The notes beneath the pieces were generated by a model. The model was given only the letters and a program-made list of their open reading frames with translations. It searched no databases and was not told the DNA's origin. DNA of 64,000 nt. Origin: Alphaproteobacteria bacterium UBA3768. GTDB lineage: Bacteria; Pseudomonadota; Alphaproteobacteria; CAAHEQ01; UBA3637. Made by a program: the position numbers and the translations under genes. The stretch lies in assembly GCA_002372315.1 (NCBI GenBank), contig DFFU01000012.1, positions 1-64,000 of the forward strand, read 5' to 3'. Below are positions 51,393 through 60,776 of this stretch, one piece after another; the stretch's first letter is position 1, and every line of letters starts with the position of its first letter.

Positions 51393-52637
51393 ATGTTTAA
51401 TAAAACAGAAAGATTATTAGCATTTCGCTATTTAAGGTCTCGTAAAAGAACGGGCTTTGTGTCCGTGATTGCAGGTTTTTCATTTTTGGGAATTATGCTG
51501 GGGGTTGCGACTTTAATCATTGTGATGAGTGTCATGAATGGATTTAAAGCCGAATTGATGGGGCGTATTTTGGGGCTCAATGGACATTTGGGGGTGTATC
51601 CCAATTTTGGCCCTACCTTGACAGAATATACTGATTTAAAAGACAGAGTTTTAAGTATAGAGGGTGTTCAAGCTGTTGTTCCTGTGATTGATGGTCAGGT
51701 CATGCTGTCCACAGAATCGGGGCAGGCGGGTGTGATGGTGCGTGGTATATCACGTGAAGATTTTGAAAGTCGTGTGCTACTAAGGCAAAATTATCATGGT
51801 GAAAATCTGATTTATTTTGAAAAAAATCAAGTGATTTTGGGGTGGCGTTTAGCCTCCAAATTGGGGGTAAGAGCTGGGGATAAGATGACATTGATTTCCC
51901 CTAAAGCAAATCTGACTGCTTTTGGTTCTATGCCAAAAATGAAAAGCTATACTGTTTTGGGAACATTTGACAGTGGTATGAGTGAATATGATGGTAACTT
52001 TGTTTTTATGCCGATTACAGAAGCACAAAAGTTTTTTGGTATGAAAGGATCTGTATCGCATTTGGAAGTTTTTGCCAACGATTTATCTCAGGTTCCTCAA
52101 GTTTTGAATGATACTTTTGATGCATTAGATGGTCAGGCTTCTGTTTACGATTGGCGTCATACAAATCAAGCTTTTTTTAATGCCGTAGAAGTAGAACGTA
52201 ATGTCATGTTTTTGATTTTGACGTTGATTATTATCGTGGCGGCATTTAATATGATTTCTGGTCTCATTATGTTGGTGCAAGATAAATCCAAAGATATTGC
52301 TGTTTTGCGTACAATGGGAATGGCAAAAAGGGCGGTTCAGAGGGTGTTTTTATTGGCTGGTCTTACTGTTGGAGCTGTTGGAACGATGGCTGGTGTTTTG
52401 TTGGGACTGGTTTTTTGTTATAATATTGACCGTATTAAAAATTGGTTGGAAAGTTTATCGGGGCACGAGCTGTTTTCCGCCGAAATTTACTTTCTGTCGC
52501 ATTTGCCGGCCAAAGTAGAATTGACAGAAGTTCTTTGGGTCGCGGGTATGAGTTTAGCGTTGGCTTTTTTGGCGACTTTGTATCCCAGTTGGAAGGCATC
52601 TAAAACGGATCCGGTGGAGGCACTCAGATATGAATAG
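51393..52637 (+). CDS. lolC: Lipoprotein-releasing ABC transporter permease LolC/LolE
   Basis: A 414-residue inner-membrane protein that with LolD extracts lipoproteins for LolA. N-terminal LLAFRYLRSRKRTGFVSVIAGFSFLGIMLGVA is the family hallmark; a large periplasmic domain follows (about residues 50-260), and three C-terminal helices, with VLRTMGMAKRAVQRVFLL and FLATLYPSWKASKTDPVEALRYE. One gene serves for the heterodimer, as in many Alphaproteobacteria where LolC/E is a homodimer. It overlaps lolD by 8 bases. Confidence 0.93.
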   Translation: MFNKTERLLAFRYLRSRKRTGFVSVIAGFSFLGIMLGVATLIIVMSVMNGFKAELMGRILGLNGHLGVYPNFGPTLTEYTDLKDRVLSIEGVQAVVPVIDGQVMLSTESGQAGVMVRGISREDFESRVLLRQNYHGENLIYFEKNQVILGWRLASKLGVRAGDKMTLISPKANLTAFGSMPKMKSYTVLGTFDSGMSEYDGNFVFMPITEAQKFFGMKGSVSHLEVFANDLSQVPQVLNDTFDALDGQASVYDWRHTNQAFFNAVEVERNVMFLILTLIIIVAAFNMISGLIMLVQDKSKDIAVLRTMGMAKRAVQRVFLLAGLTVGAVGTMAGVLLGLVFCYNIDRIKNWLESLSGHELFSAEIYFLSHLPAKVELTEVLWVAGMSLALAFLATLYPSWKASKTDPVEALRYE

Positions 52638-53310
52638 TACCTTGAAACTGATACATATTGCGCGGACTTTTGGTAAAGGGAGTACAAAATTACAGGTACT
52701 CAAAGATATCAACTTGGATATTCATGCTGGCGAAATTGTGGCATTAGTTGGGCCTTCTGGTTCGGGTAAATCAACTTTATTGCATATTGCAGGTTTGTTG
52801 GATACACCAACTTCAGGTGCTATTGAAATTGCGGGACAAAATGCCAGTCAAATGAATGATACAGGGCGCACGAAATTGCGCATGAATACCATAGGTTTTG
52901 TATATCAATCGCATTTATTATTGCCTGATTTTAATGCGCTGGAAAACGTTATGATGCCTCAGCTGATAGCGGGGGTTAAAGAAAAACAAGCTGAAGTGCA
53001 TGCCAAAGACCTGTTAAAAGAAGTGGGGTTATCACACCGCCTGACTCACAGGGCAGGGCAGTTGTCTGGTGGTGAACAACAGAGGGTGGCGATTGCACGA
53101 GCCTTGGCAAATAGTCCTGCCCTTTTATTAGCGGATGAGCCAACGGGTAATTTGGATCCCAAAACAGCCGATGAAGTTTTTGATGTTTTTATGCAAATTG
53201 TGCGCCAAACGGGGTTGTCGGCATTGTTGGCAACGCATAATCCAGAATTGGCCCAAAAAATGGATCGTCGTATTTGTGTTGTTGATGGCAAAATTCAGGA
53301 ATTAAAATAA
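52630..53310 (+). CDS. lolD: Lipoprotein-releasing ABC transporter ATPase LolD
   Basis: A 226-residue ATPase with Walker A GPSGSGKSTLLHIAGLL, Q-loop VYQSHLLLPDF, signature QLSGGEQQRVAIARAL, Walker B LLLADEPTGNLDP and H-loop ATHNPEL. It powers the LolC/E transporter at 51393, with which it overlaps. Length and motif order match LolD. Confidence 0.95.
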   Translation: MNSTLKLIHIARTFGKGSTKLQVLKDINLDIHAGEIVALVGPSGSGKSTLLHIAGLLDTPTSGAIEIAGQNASQMNDTGRTKLRMNTIGFVYQSHLLLPDFNALENVMMPQLIAGVKEKQAEVHAKDLLKEVGLSHRLTHRAGQLSGGEQQRVAIARALANSPALLLADEPTGNLDPKTADEVFDVFMQIVRQTGLSALLATHNPELAQKMDRRICVVDGKIQELK

Positions 53311-53361
53311 ATTATTTGACTTTTTATTTCGTCCTTTATATAGTAAAGGGCATAAGGGGGT

Positions 53362-53559
53362 ATGATGAATATTTTATTATTGAGACTTTTGATTTTATTT
53401 TATATTGCAGGTCTAGTATTTTTGTTGGTGAAACTGGCTTCATCTGATATGGCGAAAAATAATCGTCGCTTTTGGGCAATTTTACTGTTTCCTATTTGTT
53501 TGGCAACAGCAGAAGGGCGTCAATTTTTGAAAAAAATTTTAAATGGAAAGGAAAAATAA
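53362..53559 (+). CDS. Small single-pass membrane protein upstream of prohibitin-like gene
   Basis: A 65-residue protein with one strong membrane helix (LLLRLLILFYIAGLVFLLV) and a basic C-terminal tail. AAGGGGG at 53354-53360 fits the ATG at 53365 better than 53362. Its stop is two bases before the prohibitin-like start, so the pair is an operon. No family recognised; proteins like this sometimes partner SPFH proteins, but that is inference. Confidence 0.6.
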   Translation: MMNILLLRLLILFYIAGLVFLLVKLASSDMAKNNRRFWAILLFPICLATAEGRQFLKKILNGKEK

Positions 53560-53560
53560 T

Positions 53561-54451
53561 ATGTCTATGACAAAAAATATAGCTTTAATTTCTGGATTGG
53601 GTGTTTTGATTGTAGCAGCCTCAATTTCGTTTTTGGGATTCAGCCAAATTGATGCAGGTTTTCGTGGTGTAAAACTTACGTGGGGAAAAGTTGTTTCGGA
53701 TTCTTTGCCTGAGGGACTTTATTTTTATAATCCCATCAGTACCTCTATGGTGTCAATTGATACACGTCTGCAACGTGCTAAAATTAAATTAGAAACATAT
53801 ACCAAAGATATTCAACAAGCAACAATGAGTTTGACGGTTAACTATAACATTGATCCCACAAAGGCACATGAACTTTATCAAAGAATAGGCTTAGCCTATC
53901 AAAATACATTGATTGAGCCTAATGTTTTAAGTTCTGTGAAAGATGTTGTGGGTAAAGTGGAGGCTGATAAGTTCGTGAATAATCGTGAAATTGTAACGCA
54001 GGAAATTAAAGAAAAAATTTCCTCTATTTTGGCACCTTCCCATATCCTTGTTCAGGAAGTAGCGATTGAAGATATTGCTTTTTCTGGGGCTTTTGAAAAT
54101 GCGATTGAAGCCAAACAAATTGCGACACAAGATGCTATTAAAGCACAAAATGAAACAGTGCGTGTTGCGGAAGAAGGAAAACAGCAGGTGATTAAAGCCA
54201 AAGCTGAAGCTGATTCTAAAAAAGCGGCATCTGATGCTTCTGCCTATGCTATTAAGGTAGAATCTGAGGCGAAAGCGGAAGCGATAAAACAAATTGGTTT
54301 GGCAGAAGCGGCAGCTATCCGTGAAAAATCAAAGGCCCTATCTGAAAATTCACGCTTGGTCGAACTTACAAAGGCTGAGAAATGGAATGGTGCTTTACCG
54401 CAAAATATGTATGGTTCTGCACCGCTTCCACTGATAAATTTGAGTAAGTAA
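53561..54451 (+). CDS. SPFH/prohibitin-family membrane protein
   Basis: A 296-residue protein with a signal-anchor helix (residues 6-28), then the SPFH domain (GFSQIDAGFRGVKLTWGKVV, PEGLYFYNPI, QATMSLTVNYNIDPTKAHEL) and a coiled-coil flotillin-like tail (AIKAQNETVRVAEEGKQQVI and AEADSKKAAS...). Prohibitins form large rings on the periplasmic or cytoplasmic face that scaffold proteases such as FtsH. The ATG at 53561 follows AAAGGAAAA. A terminator follows. Confidence 0.85.
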   Translation: MSMTKNIALISGLGVLIVAASISFLGFSQIDAGFRGVKLTWGKVVSDSLPEGLYFYNPISTSMVSIDTRLQRAKIKLETYTKDIQQATMSLTVNYNIDPTKAHELYQRIGLAYQNTLIEPNVLSSVKDVVGKVEADKFVNNREIVTQEIKEKISSILAPSHILVQEVAIEDIAFSGAFENAIEAKQIATQDAIKAQNETVRVAEEGKQQVIKAKAEADSKKAASDASAYAIKVESEAKAEAIKQIGLAEAAAIREKSKALSENSRLVELTKAEKWNGALPQNMYGSAPLPLINLSK

Positions 54452-54457
54452 AACAAA

Positions 54458-54490
54458 AGCCCCACATTGAAGGTGGGGCTTAATCTTTCC
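54458..54490 (+). terminator. Terminator after prohibitin-like gene
   Basis: AAGCCCCAC / GTGGGGCTT perfect 9-bp stem (54458-54481); the downstream T content is modest (AATCTTTCCTT). On the other strand it is followed by TTTTG, so it may work in both directions. Confidence 0.75.
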
Positions 54491-54519
54491 TTGATTTTTT
54501 GGGTAAAATTTGCTATGAT
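54491..54519 (+). promoter_or_regulatory. dnaE promoter (leaderless)
   Basis: TTGATT at 54491-54496, 17-base spacer, TATGAT at 54514-54519, with TGC before the -10 (extended). The transcript start falls at about the ATG at 54526; there is no ribosome site. Confidence 0.65.
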
Positions 54520-54525
54520 GCTGTT

Positions 54526-57500
54526 ATGACACCAAAGTTTATACATCTGCATGTTCACACGGCCTATTCTTTGCTGGAAGGGGCTATTAAAATGCCCAAA
54601 CTTGCCAAGTGGGCTGCAGAAAATAAAATGCCCGCTATAGCGGTTACAGATTCTAATAATATTTGTGGGGCAATGGCTATGATGCATGAAATGCCCCCTT
54701 TGGGTGTCCAGCCCATTTTGGGTACTCAATTATTGGTTAAATCCCCTAAACAAAATGTGGGTCCTTTGGACATCAGTGAGGATACTTTTGATAAGGTCGT
54801 TTTGTTGGTACAAAATGAAACGGGCTATAAGCATTTATTGAAACTTTTTTCTGCCTACTATATGGGGGCAGATAAACAAATTCAACCTCATATTACCTTT
54901 GAAGAACTATCAGCTCACACAGATGGTTTAATTTGTTTAACAGGTGGATGGGAAGGTTTGATTGGTCGTCCTCTTTTAATGGGTAAGTATGACTATGCAA
55001 AAAAAATTACCCAAAAATTAAAGGATGCCTTTGGGGATCGTTTATATATTGAATTGATGCGCCATGGCATGAGTCAAGAAGAACAAACTGAAGAAGCCTT
55101 TTTGCAGTTAGCGTTGGATTTAAATATTCCCATTGTGGCCACAAATGATGCATATTTTTTGACGCCTGACATGTATGAAGCACAAGATGCGTTGATGTGT
55201 ATTGCCGAAAAGAAAGTTTTATCCGATGAAGATCGGCGACGTTTAACGCCTGAACATTATTTGAAATCAGAAACTGAAATGTGTGAATTGTTTTCGGATT
55301 TACCTGAGGCTTTGTCTAACACTGTTTTAATTGCTAAGCGCTGTGCTTTTATGGCGGAAAAGAAAAAGCCGGCTTTCCCAAATTATGATTGTAAAGGAAA
55401 AACGGAAGATGAAGTGTTGGCGGATATGGCCGAAGAGGGCTTTAAAATTCGTATGAAAGGTAGATCAGAAGAGGAACAGAAAAAATATCATGACCAAATG
55501 TTGTTTGAGTTGGGTGTCATTAAACAGATGGGGTTTCCTGGCTACTTTTTGATTGTGGCGGATTTTATTCAGTGGTCCAAAAAAAATGGGGTACCTGTGG
55601 GACCTGGTCGTGGGTCGGGTGCTGGATCTGTGGTCGCTTGGTGTTTGATGATTACCGACATTGACCCCATGCGCTTTGACTTGGTGTTTGAACGCTTTTT
55701 AAACCCAGAACGTGTGAACATGCCTGATATTGACGTGGACTTTTGTCAGGAAAAACGTGAAAAAACGATTGAGTATGTGCAAAATCATTATGGCTTTGAC
55801 CACGTGGCGCAAATTATTACCTTTGGTAAGTTGCAAGCCAAAGCGGTTATTCGGGATGTAGGACGTGTAATGCAGGTACCATTTCCTGTGGTAGATCGCT
55901 TAAGTAAAATGATTCCCAATGACCCTAAGATGACTTTGGAATTGGCCTTTGAACAGGAACCGCGACTGAAAGAAGAAATTGACGCTGATGAACAGGTGAA
56001 GGAATTGTTTGCGATTGCGGTGAAATTGGAAGGGCTTTTTCGTAATACTTCTACCCATGCTGCTGGCGTTGTGATCGGGAATAAGCCTTTAGATGAAATT
56101 GTCCCGATTTATAAAGATCCTTCGTCCGATATGCCGGTTACTCAATATGATATGAAGTATGTGGAAGAAGCAAGTTTGATTAAATTTGACTTTTTGGGAC
56201 TTAAAACCTTAACCACGATAAAAAAGACTTTAGAACTTATCCAAAAACGAGGGATAGAGGTGGATATTGACCATATTCCTTTGGATGATGAAGAAACCTT
56301 TAAATTGTTGCGTGCGGCCGATACTACGGGGGTATTCCAATTGGAATCGACGGGGATGAAAAAAATTCTGCATGATATGCAACCTGATAAAATTGAAGAT
56401 ATTGTCGCTTTGGTGTCGCTTTATCGTCCAGGGCCAATGGATTCTATTCCGACCTATATTGCGGTTAAAAAAGGTTTGGAAAAACCCGATTATATGCATC
56501 CGATGTTAGAACCGATTTTAAAAGAAACCTATGGTATTATGATCTATCAAGAACAGGTGATGCAGATTTCACGTGAAATGGCGGGCTTTACCTTGGGTGG
56601 TGCTGATTTACTGCGTCGTATTATGGGTAAGAAGAAAGCGGAACTTTTGCCTGAACAAAAGGTTAAATTTTTGGCTGGTGCCAAAGAAAAAGGTGTTGAT
56701 CCCAAAATTGCTGAACTTGTTTTTGATAAAATGGCGAAATTTGCGTCCTATGGTTTTAATAAAGCACATGCGGCAGCCTATGCTTTTATTGCCTATCAAA
56801 CGGCTTATTTGAAAGCACATTTTCCGGCTGAATTCATGGCGGCCACGATGACGTTGGATAAAATCAATACAGATAAACTTGCCATTTTTAAAGACGATAT
56901 TTTGGCCCATAAGATAGAGGTGCTTTCACCTGATATCAATCAATCGGAAGTCAATTTTACCGTTCAGGACGGCAAAGTACGATATGCTTTATCAGCGGTT
57001 AAAAATGTGGGTGAGGCGGGAATGCAACAGGTAGTGGCTGAACGAAATAAAAATGGTCCGTTTAAATCACTTCAAGATTTTGCATCCCGTGTGGATGTGG
57101 CAGCATTAAACAAACGTTATGTGGAAAATTTGGCTAAAGCGGGTGCCTTTGAATGTTTGGAAAAAAATCGAGCTTTAGTTTTTAACAATGTGGAAAATAT
57201 TGTGTCCTATGCCAGTCAATCAACTCAAGCGCGTAATAGTGCTCAGATGGGGCTTTTCGGAGCGGATACTTCGGCTAATGCGTTAAAATTGACACGTTGC
57301 CCTGAATGGCCACAAATGGAAAAATTGGAACATGAAAAGGAAGCTTTAGGATTTTATTTGTCGGCACATCCATTGGATTCATTTTCAACTGTTTTGGAGC
57401 GTTTGCGTGCAGTAGATTATGCTGATATTGCCCCGATGGTGGCCGCCAGTGGTGCTGTCAGAACCTGTATAGCAGCAATTGTTTCTGATGTGCGTGAACG

Positions 57501-57942
57501 TATCAGCCAAAAAGGTAATCGCTTTGCTTTTGTTTCGGCTAGTGATAAATCGGGCTCTTTTGACATTATGTGTTTTTCGGATATATTGGAACAGCATAGG
57601 GATAAACTGAAATCTGGTCAGCCTTTGCTTTTGACTATCAGCGCGATTAAACGTGAAGGTGAAGAACAGATTCGGGTGAACATCCAAGACGTGGCTTATT
57701 TGGCGGATGCGATGGCCAAAACGCAAACAACCTTGATTGTGCGCTTAGAAAAATCTGAGGCTGTGGATGAGGTGAAAAAAGTGTTGGAAAAAGTACCATC
57801 TGGTAAAAGTAAAATTTTCTTGCTTATCAAGACAAATGAATATGATGTAGAATTTGAATTGCCTAATCATTATACAATTGTGCCAGATGTTATTGATAGT
57901 CTATCCCGTATCTTAGGGGTTGCTGAGGTTAAGCAGGTTTAA
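54526..57942 (+). CDS. dnaE: DNA polymerase III alpha subunit
   Basis: A 1138-residue replicative polymerase of DnaE1 type. PHP domain at the N-terminus (FIHLHVHTAYSLLEGAIK), palm with PGRGSGAGSVVAW and the catalytic MPDIDVDFCQEKRE near residue 400, then AKFASYGFNKAHAAAYAFIAY and a C-terminal OB/tau-binding part. Length is typical. The ATG at 54526 is preferred over an upstream TTG at 54499 because MTPKFIHLHVH matches the family start and the promoter lies between them. Confidence 0.95.
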   Translation: MTPKFIHLHVHTAYSLLEGAIKMPKLAKWAAENKMPAIAVTDSNNICGAMAMMHEMPPLGVQPILGTQLLVKSPKQNVGPLDISEDTFDKVVLLVQNETGYKHLLKLFSAYYMGADKQIQPHITFEELSAHTDGLICLTGGWEGLIGRPLLMGKYDYAKKITQKLKDAFGDRLYIELMRHGMSQEEQTEEAFLQLALDLNIPIVATNDAYFLTPDMYEAQDALMCIAEKKVLSDEDRRRLTPEHYLKSETEMCELFSDLPEALSNTVLIAKRCAFMAEKKKPAFPNYDCKGKTEDEVLADMAEEGFKIRMKGRSEEEQKKYHDQMLFELGVIKQMGFPGYFLIVADFIQWSKKNGVPVGPGRGSGAGSVVAWCLMITDIDPMRFDLVFERFLNPERVNMPDIDVDFCQEKREKTIEYVQNHYGFDHVAQIITFGKLQAKAVIRDVGRVMQVPFPVVDRLSKMIPNDPKMTLELAFEQEPRLKEEIDADEQVKELFAIAVKLEGLFRNTSTHAAGVVIGNKPLDEIVPIYKDPSSDMPVTQYDMKYVEEASLIKFDFLGLKTLTTIKKTLELIQKRGIEVDIDHIPLDDEETFKLLRAADTTGVFQLESTGMKKILHDMQPDKIEDIVALVSLYRPGPMDSIPTYIAVKKGLEKPDYMHPMLEPILKETYGIMIYQEQVMQISREMAGFTLGGADLLRRIMGKKKAELLPEQKVKFLAGAKEKGVDPKIAELVFDKMAKFASYGFNKAHAAAYAFIAYQTAYLKAHFPAEFMAATMTLDKINTDKLAIFKDDILAHKIEVLSPDINQSEVNFTVQDGKVRYALSAVKNVGEAGMQQVVAERNKNGPFKSLQDFASRVDVAALNKRYVENLAKAGAFECLEKNRALVFNNVENIVSYASQSTQARNSAQMGLFGADTSANALKLTRCPEWPQMEKLEHEKEALGFYLSAHPLDSFSTVLERLRAVDYADIAPMVAASGAVRTCIAAIVSDVRERISQKGNRFAFVSASDKSGSFDIMCFSDILEQHRDKLKSGQPLLLTISAIKREGEEQIRVNIQDVAYLADAMAKTQTTLIVRLEKSEAVDEVKKVLEKVPSGKSKIFLLIKTNEYDVEFELPNHYTIVPDVIDSLSRILGVAEVKQV

Positions 57943-57966
57943 TTGAAATTCAAATGGTTTTGATTA

Positions 57967-57995
57967 TTGACTTTTTAGGTGCTTTGTGGTAGTAT
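57967..57995 (+). promoter_or_regulatory. Promoter of small basic protein gene
   Basis: TTGACT at 57967-57972, 17-base spacer, TAGTAT at 57990-57995, about 28 bases before the ATG at 58023. Confidence 0.6.
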
Positions 57996-58022
57996 GAATC
58001 ATAAATATAAAAGGTGTAAAAA

Positions 58023-58211
58023 ATGTCACGTATTTATAAATATCCAAGAGTGTCTTTAGATGATTCAATTGAACGGGATGAAGTTGATGCTAGCTTAAGA
58101 TTGAAAAAGAAATTAGAAAAGCGCAAACAACAAAGAAAGAAAAGCACAAAAGTAAGTCGCTCATTTAGAAAACTTATGAGTTTTAGGGATAAAAATAAGA
58201 TTAGGTCTTAG
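58023..58211 (+). CDS. Small basic protein of unknown function
   Basis: A 62-residue highly basic helical protein (LRLKKKLEKRKQQRKKSTK then SRSFRKLMSFRDKNKIRS). AAAGGTG is the ribosome site. It could bind nucleic acid, but there is no recognised motif. Own promoter. No neighbours of known function on the same strand apart from dnaE upstream. Confidence 0.55.
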   Translation: MSRIYKYPRVSLDDSIERDEVDASLRLKKKLEKRKQQRKKSTKVSRSFRKLMSFRDKNKIRS

Positions 58212-58272
58212 CCAAAATAATTGACGCAGATTTTTGATACCTATATTTACCTTTTGGTACAGAGGGGTGGCG

Positions 58273-58301
58273 TTGACATATTTTTTTATATCCTATATAA
58301 T
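58273..58301 (+). promoter_or_regulatory. Fully consensus sigma70-type promoter
   Basis: TTGACA at 58273-58278, exactly 17 bases, TATAAT at 58296-58301. GGAGG follows at 58311 and GTG at 58322. It is the only perfect consensus promoter I found in the window. Confidence 0.85.
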
Positions 58302-58321
58302 GAAAAAAATGGAGGTAAAAA

Positions 58322-58939
58322 GTGAAGCATACGCTTGTTCATCTCAAAGCTGAACAACTTGTTAAAGAATTTAAGAAGAACCAAGAAAAAGGTGAGTTTA
58401 GAAATAGGTTAGGTCGTTTGTGGTGGCCCATTTGGAATAGGTTTATTATTCCGGGGGCTGCTTTGTGTGGCATTTTAAGTTTGAATCCTGTGGGGATTAT
58501 TGGTGGCGTTGCACTATGGTCATTGGGGCATCAGGTTACAAAAGGTTTTGCAATAAATGTTCAAAATATCGCGATTAAGAATGCGGGGATATTTGGAAAA
58601 AGTATGAAGAAAAAGAATATCTCTGAGGAAGTTCGTAAACAGGCTATAGTTGAATATTTGCATCAAAGTGGATCAATATTTTTCAACCACAACTATGTTA
58701 AAAATAACCCACAGGAAATAAATAGAATGGCCAATGGGTTATCCGCAGATGGTATCAATAATTTGGTGGCTTTGGCCGAATATAATTTAACTAGACAATG
58801 TAATCATAGAAAAAGACAGGGACGTCCTCTTTCTATGTCAGAAAGGTTAAAAATATATCGACAATCATATACCTCATATGCAGCCAAAAAATGCGTTCAT
58901 CAAAACACATTGCGATCCATTCATGGTTATGAACGATAA
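58322..58939 (+). CDS. Hypothetical protein with short hydrophobic hairpin
   Basis: A 205-residue protein with GTG start after GGAGG at 58311. Basic N-terminus (KAEQLVKEFKKNQEKGEFRN), then LGRLWWPIWNRFIIPGAALC and LNPVGIIGGVALWSLGH (two hydrophobic segments, residues about 40-75, possibly a membrane hairpin), and a helical, basic C-terminal half (CNHRKRQGRPLSMSERLKIY, RSIHGYER at the end). Unrecognised. Very strong promoter suggests high expression; a secreted effector of the T4SS is possible on the basis of the basic tail, but this is speculation. Confidence 0.65.
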   Translation: MKHTLVHLKAEQLVKEFKKNQEKGEFRNRLGRLWWPIWNRFIIPGAALCGILSLNPVGIIGGVALWSLGHQVTKGFAINVQNIAIKNAGIFGKSMKKKNISEEVRKQAIVEYLHQSGSIFFNHNYVKNNPQEINRMANGLSADGINNLVALAEYNLTRQCNHRKRQGRPLSMSERLKIYRQSYTSYAAKKCVHQNTLRSIHGYER

Positions 58940-58997
58940 GTATGCATGATTGTGTAATCCTAGCACTTATATCAATATTTTAATATAAAAAGGGTTA

Positions 58998-59447
58998 TTA
59001 AAATTTTCTAAATGAAAAATATTTATGTAATAAAAATATAAGAGTCGTTGCAAATATTAAATAAACGCCTTGTGCCAACCAAATAGCCCAACCTAATTTT
59101 ATAATCAAAAAGCTTAGAATGGGGGCGTTAATAAAATACATAAAAAGGTAAACACTCAGTGATTTTATCCATTCTTTACGCCAATTATTGCGACTTTGGA
59201 AAACGTAATAACGCATACTATAAAAAGACCAATTGATACAAATAATGTATTGTAAGAATAATGCGCCATTGGCAATTATTATTTCAGATGCCTCTTTAAA
59301 AAATTCTTTAAAAATATAATTTAGAAAATTTAACAATGCGTAAGAAAAAACAGTGTTAAACCCACCTACTAATAAAAATCTGATTTTTTGTGGAAATTTA
59401 AACCATATTTTTTCTAAAAAAACATAAAATTTAAAGAAATTTTTCAT
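58998..59447 (-). CDS. GtrA-family membrane protein
   Basis: A 149-residue four-helix membrane protein with the GtrA start RFLLVGGFNTVFSYALLNFL and the later ICINWSFYSMRYYVF and KYFSFRKF. GtrA proteins help move lipid-linked sugars, such as bactoprenol-glucose or arabinose, across the membrane. It is downstream of an MFS gene and GT2 genes on the same strand, so a common role in envelope glycans is likely. Confidence 0.8.
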   Translation of the reverse strand: MKNFFKFYVFLEKIWFKFPQKIRFLLVGGFNTVFSYALLNFLNYIFKEFFKEASEIIIANGALFLQYIICINWSFYSMRYYVFQSRNNWRKEWIKSLSVYLFMYFINAPILSFLIIKLGWAIWLAQGVYLIFATTLIFLLHKYFSFRKF

Positions 59448-59486
59448 AAAATTTTCCTAGTCGTAAAGTTGATGTGATTATTGTTT

Positions 59487-60749
59487 TTAACAAAGATTTT
59501 TTGATTCGTTTATTTGTAATGACTTTTGCGAAACCTTTCTGAGTGGATATGAGGCAATAATAAAAATGATAAAACAAACAGTCAAAGATTTTTGTATTGA
59601 TACGCCATCCAATAAAATTTTCATCAAAATAAAAAAGAATCCCGCATATAAACGTCCGATCATAGTGCTAATGGAAGAGGCAGTGGCCCTTATTTTTGAA
59701 GGAATAAACATATGGAGTCTGCACACATGTCGCAAATAAAAGATAAGTTGTCCTCCAATCACAAGGGAAATAAATATAAAGTATAACAAAGTGATTGGTA
59801 CAGGTATTGATGTTGCATGCAAAATGCTAAATGTCAATATAAAGCAGAGAATAAATCCAACAAAAACAGAAATTGCCATTTTGGGTAGAGTAATAATTTG
59901 GCTGATTTTATCCGAATATAGAGAGCCAAGGGCACGAAAAATATGATTAATAAAGTAAACTACACCATATAATGAAACAGGTAATAATAGCAATTTCATG
60001 ATGGGTTGAAAACTCCATACAAAAACAAGTGTTGCGGCAGCTAATAGACCTGAATAAAGGATATGATACTTGATATTTTGGTTTTTGATAACCCAAACAA
60101 TTGTTTTAAACAGATCCATATAGATGTTTTTTAACGTTGTTTTAGGAGGTAATGGTTGAGGAATTTTAGGTAATTGAAATAGAAAAACAATTGCAATTAA
60201 ATTTAAAATTAACTCTAAAACAATTAATACTATGAATCCGTAATTATAATTATATTTTGACAGTGTATATTGAGAAGTACAAGCATAAATGCTGGCCCCA
60301 ATTAAAGAGGAAAATGCAGTCCCACACGACATGAAAAAATTCATTTTTCCATAACGTTTATTCATTTTTTGGGGAATGTTGTTGAACTTTAAATATTCAT
60401 AAATATAACTATCTGCTACGCCCGTAAAAGATGCTTTTTGGGCAGCATATAAAACCTCTCCAATAAAAAAAATCCAATAGCCATACTTTGCAAAAAACAG
60501 CCATAGTATCAATCTTAGAACATAAAGCATATACGAAAAAATCAAGATAGTTCTTTTGGCAAAAATATCTGCTAAATATCCCATGGGAATTTCCAAAAAA
60601 AGAGCAGACAATGAAAAAACACCTTGCAACAAAAAGAAATCACCTGTACTCAAGCCATACTGTTGATAGAACAAAAATAACACAGGTAACATAAAAATCT
60701 GTGTCTGTAAAAAAACAGATATGTTTAAATAACGAAGTTTATTTTTCAT
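59487..60749 (-). CDS. MFS transporter
   Basis: A 420-residue protein with about 12 helices. The MFS loop motif between TM2 and TM3 is present as EIPMGYLADIFAKRTILIFS (G-x-x-x-D-x-x-x-R-R/K type). Substrate unknown. It is between GtrA-like and GT2 genes, so it could export a precursor or small sugar compound. Very AT-rich, with many Ile and Phe codons. Confidence 0.8.
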   Translation of the reverse strand: MKNKLRYLNISVFLQTQIFMLPVLFLFYQQYGLSTGDFFLLQGVFSLSALFLEIPMGYLADIFAKRTILIFSYMLYVLRLILWLFFAKYGYWIFFIGEVLYAAQKASFTGVADSYIYEYLKFNNIPQKMNKRYGKMNFFMSCGTAFSSLIGASIYACTSQYTLSKYNYNYGFIVLIVLELILNLIAIVFLFQLPKIPQPLPPKTTLKNIYMDLFKTIVWVIKNQNIKYHILYSGLLAAATLVFVWSFQPIMKLLLLPVSLYGVVYFINHIFRALGSLYSDKISQIITLPKMAISVFVGFILCFILTFSILHATSIPVPITLLYFIFISLVIGGQLIFYLRHVCRLHMFIPSKIRATASSISTMIGRLYAGFFFILMKILLDGVSIQKSLTVCFIIFIIASYPLRKVSQKSLQINESKNLC

Positions 60750-60776
60750 TCACTATCCCTTCAAGTACAGATTGGG

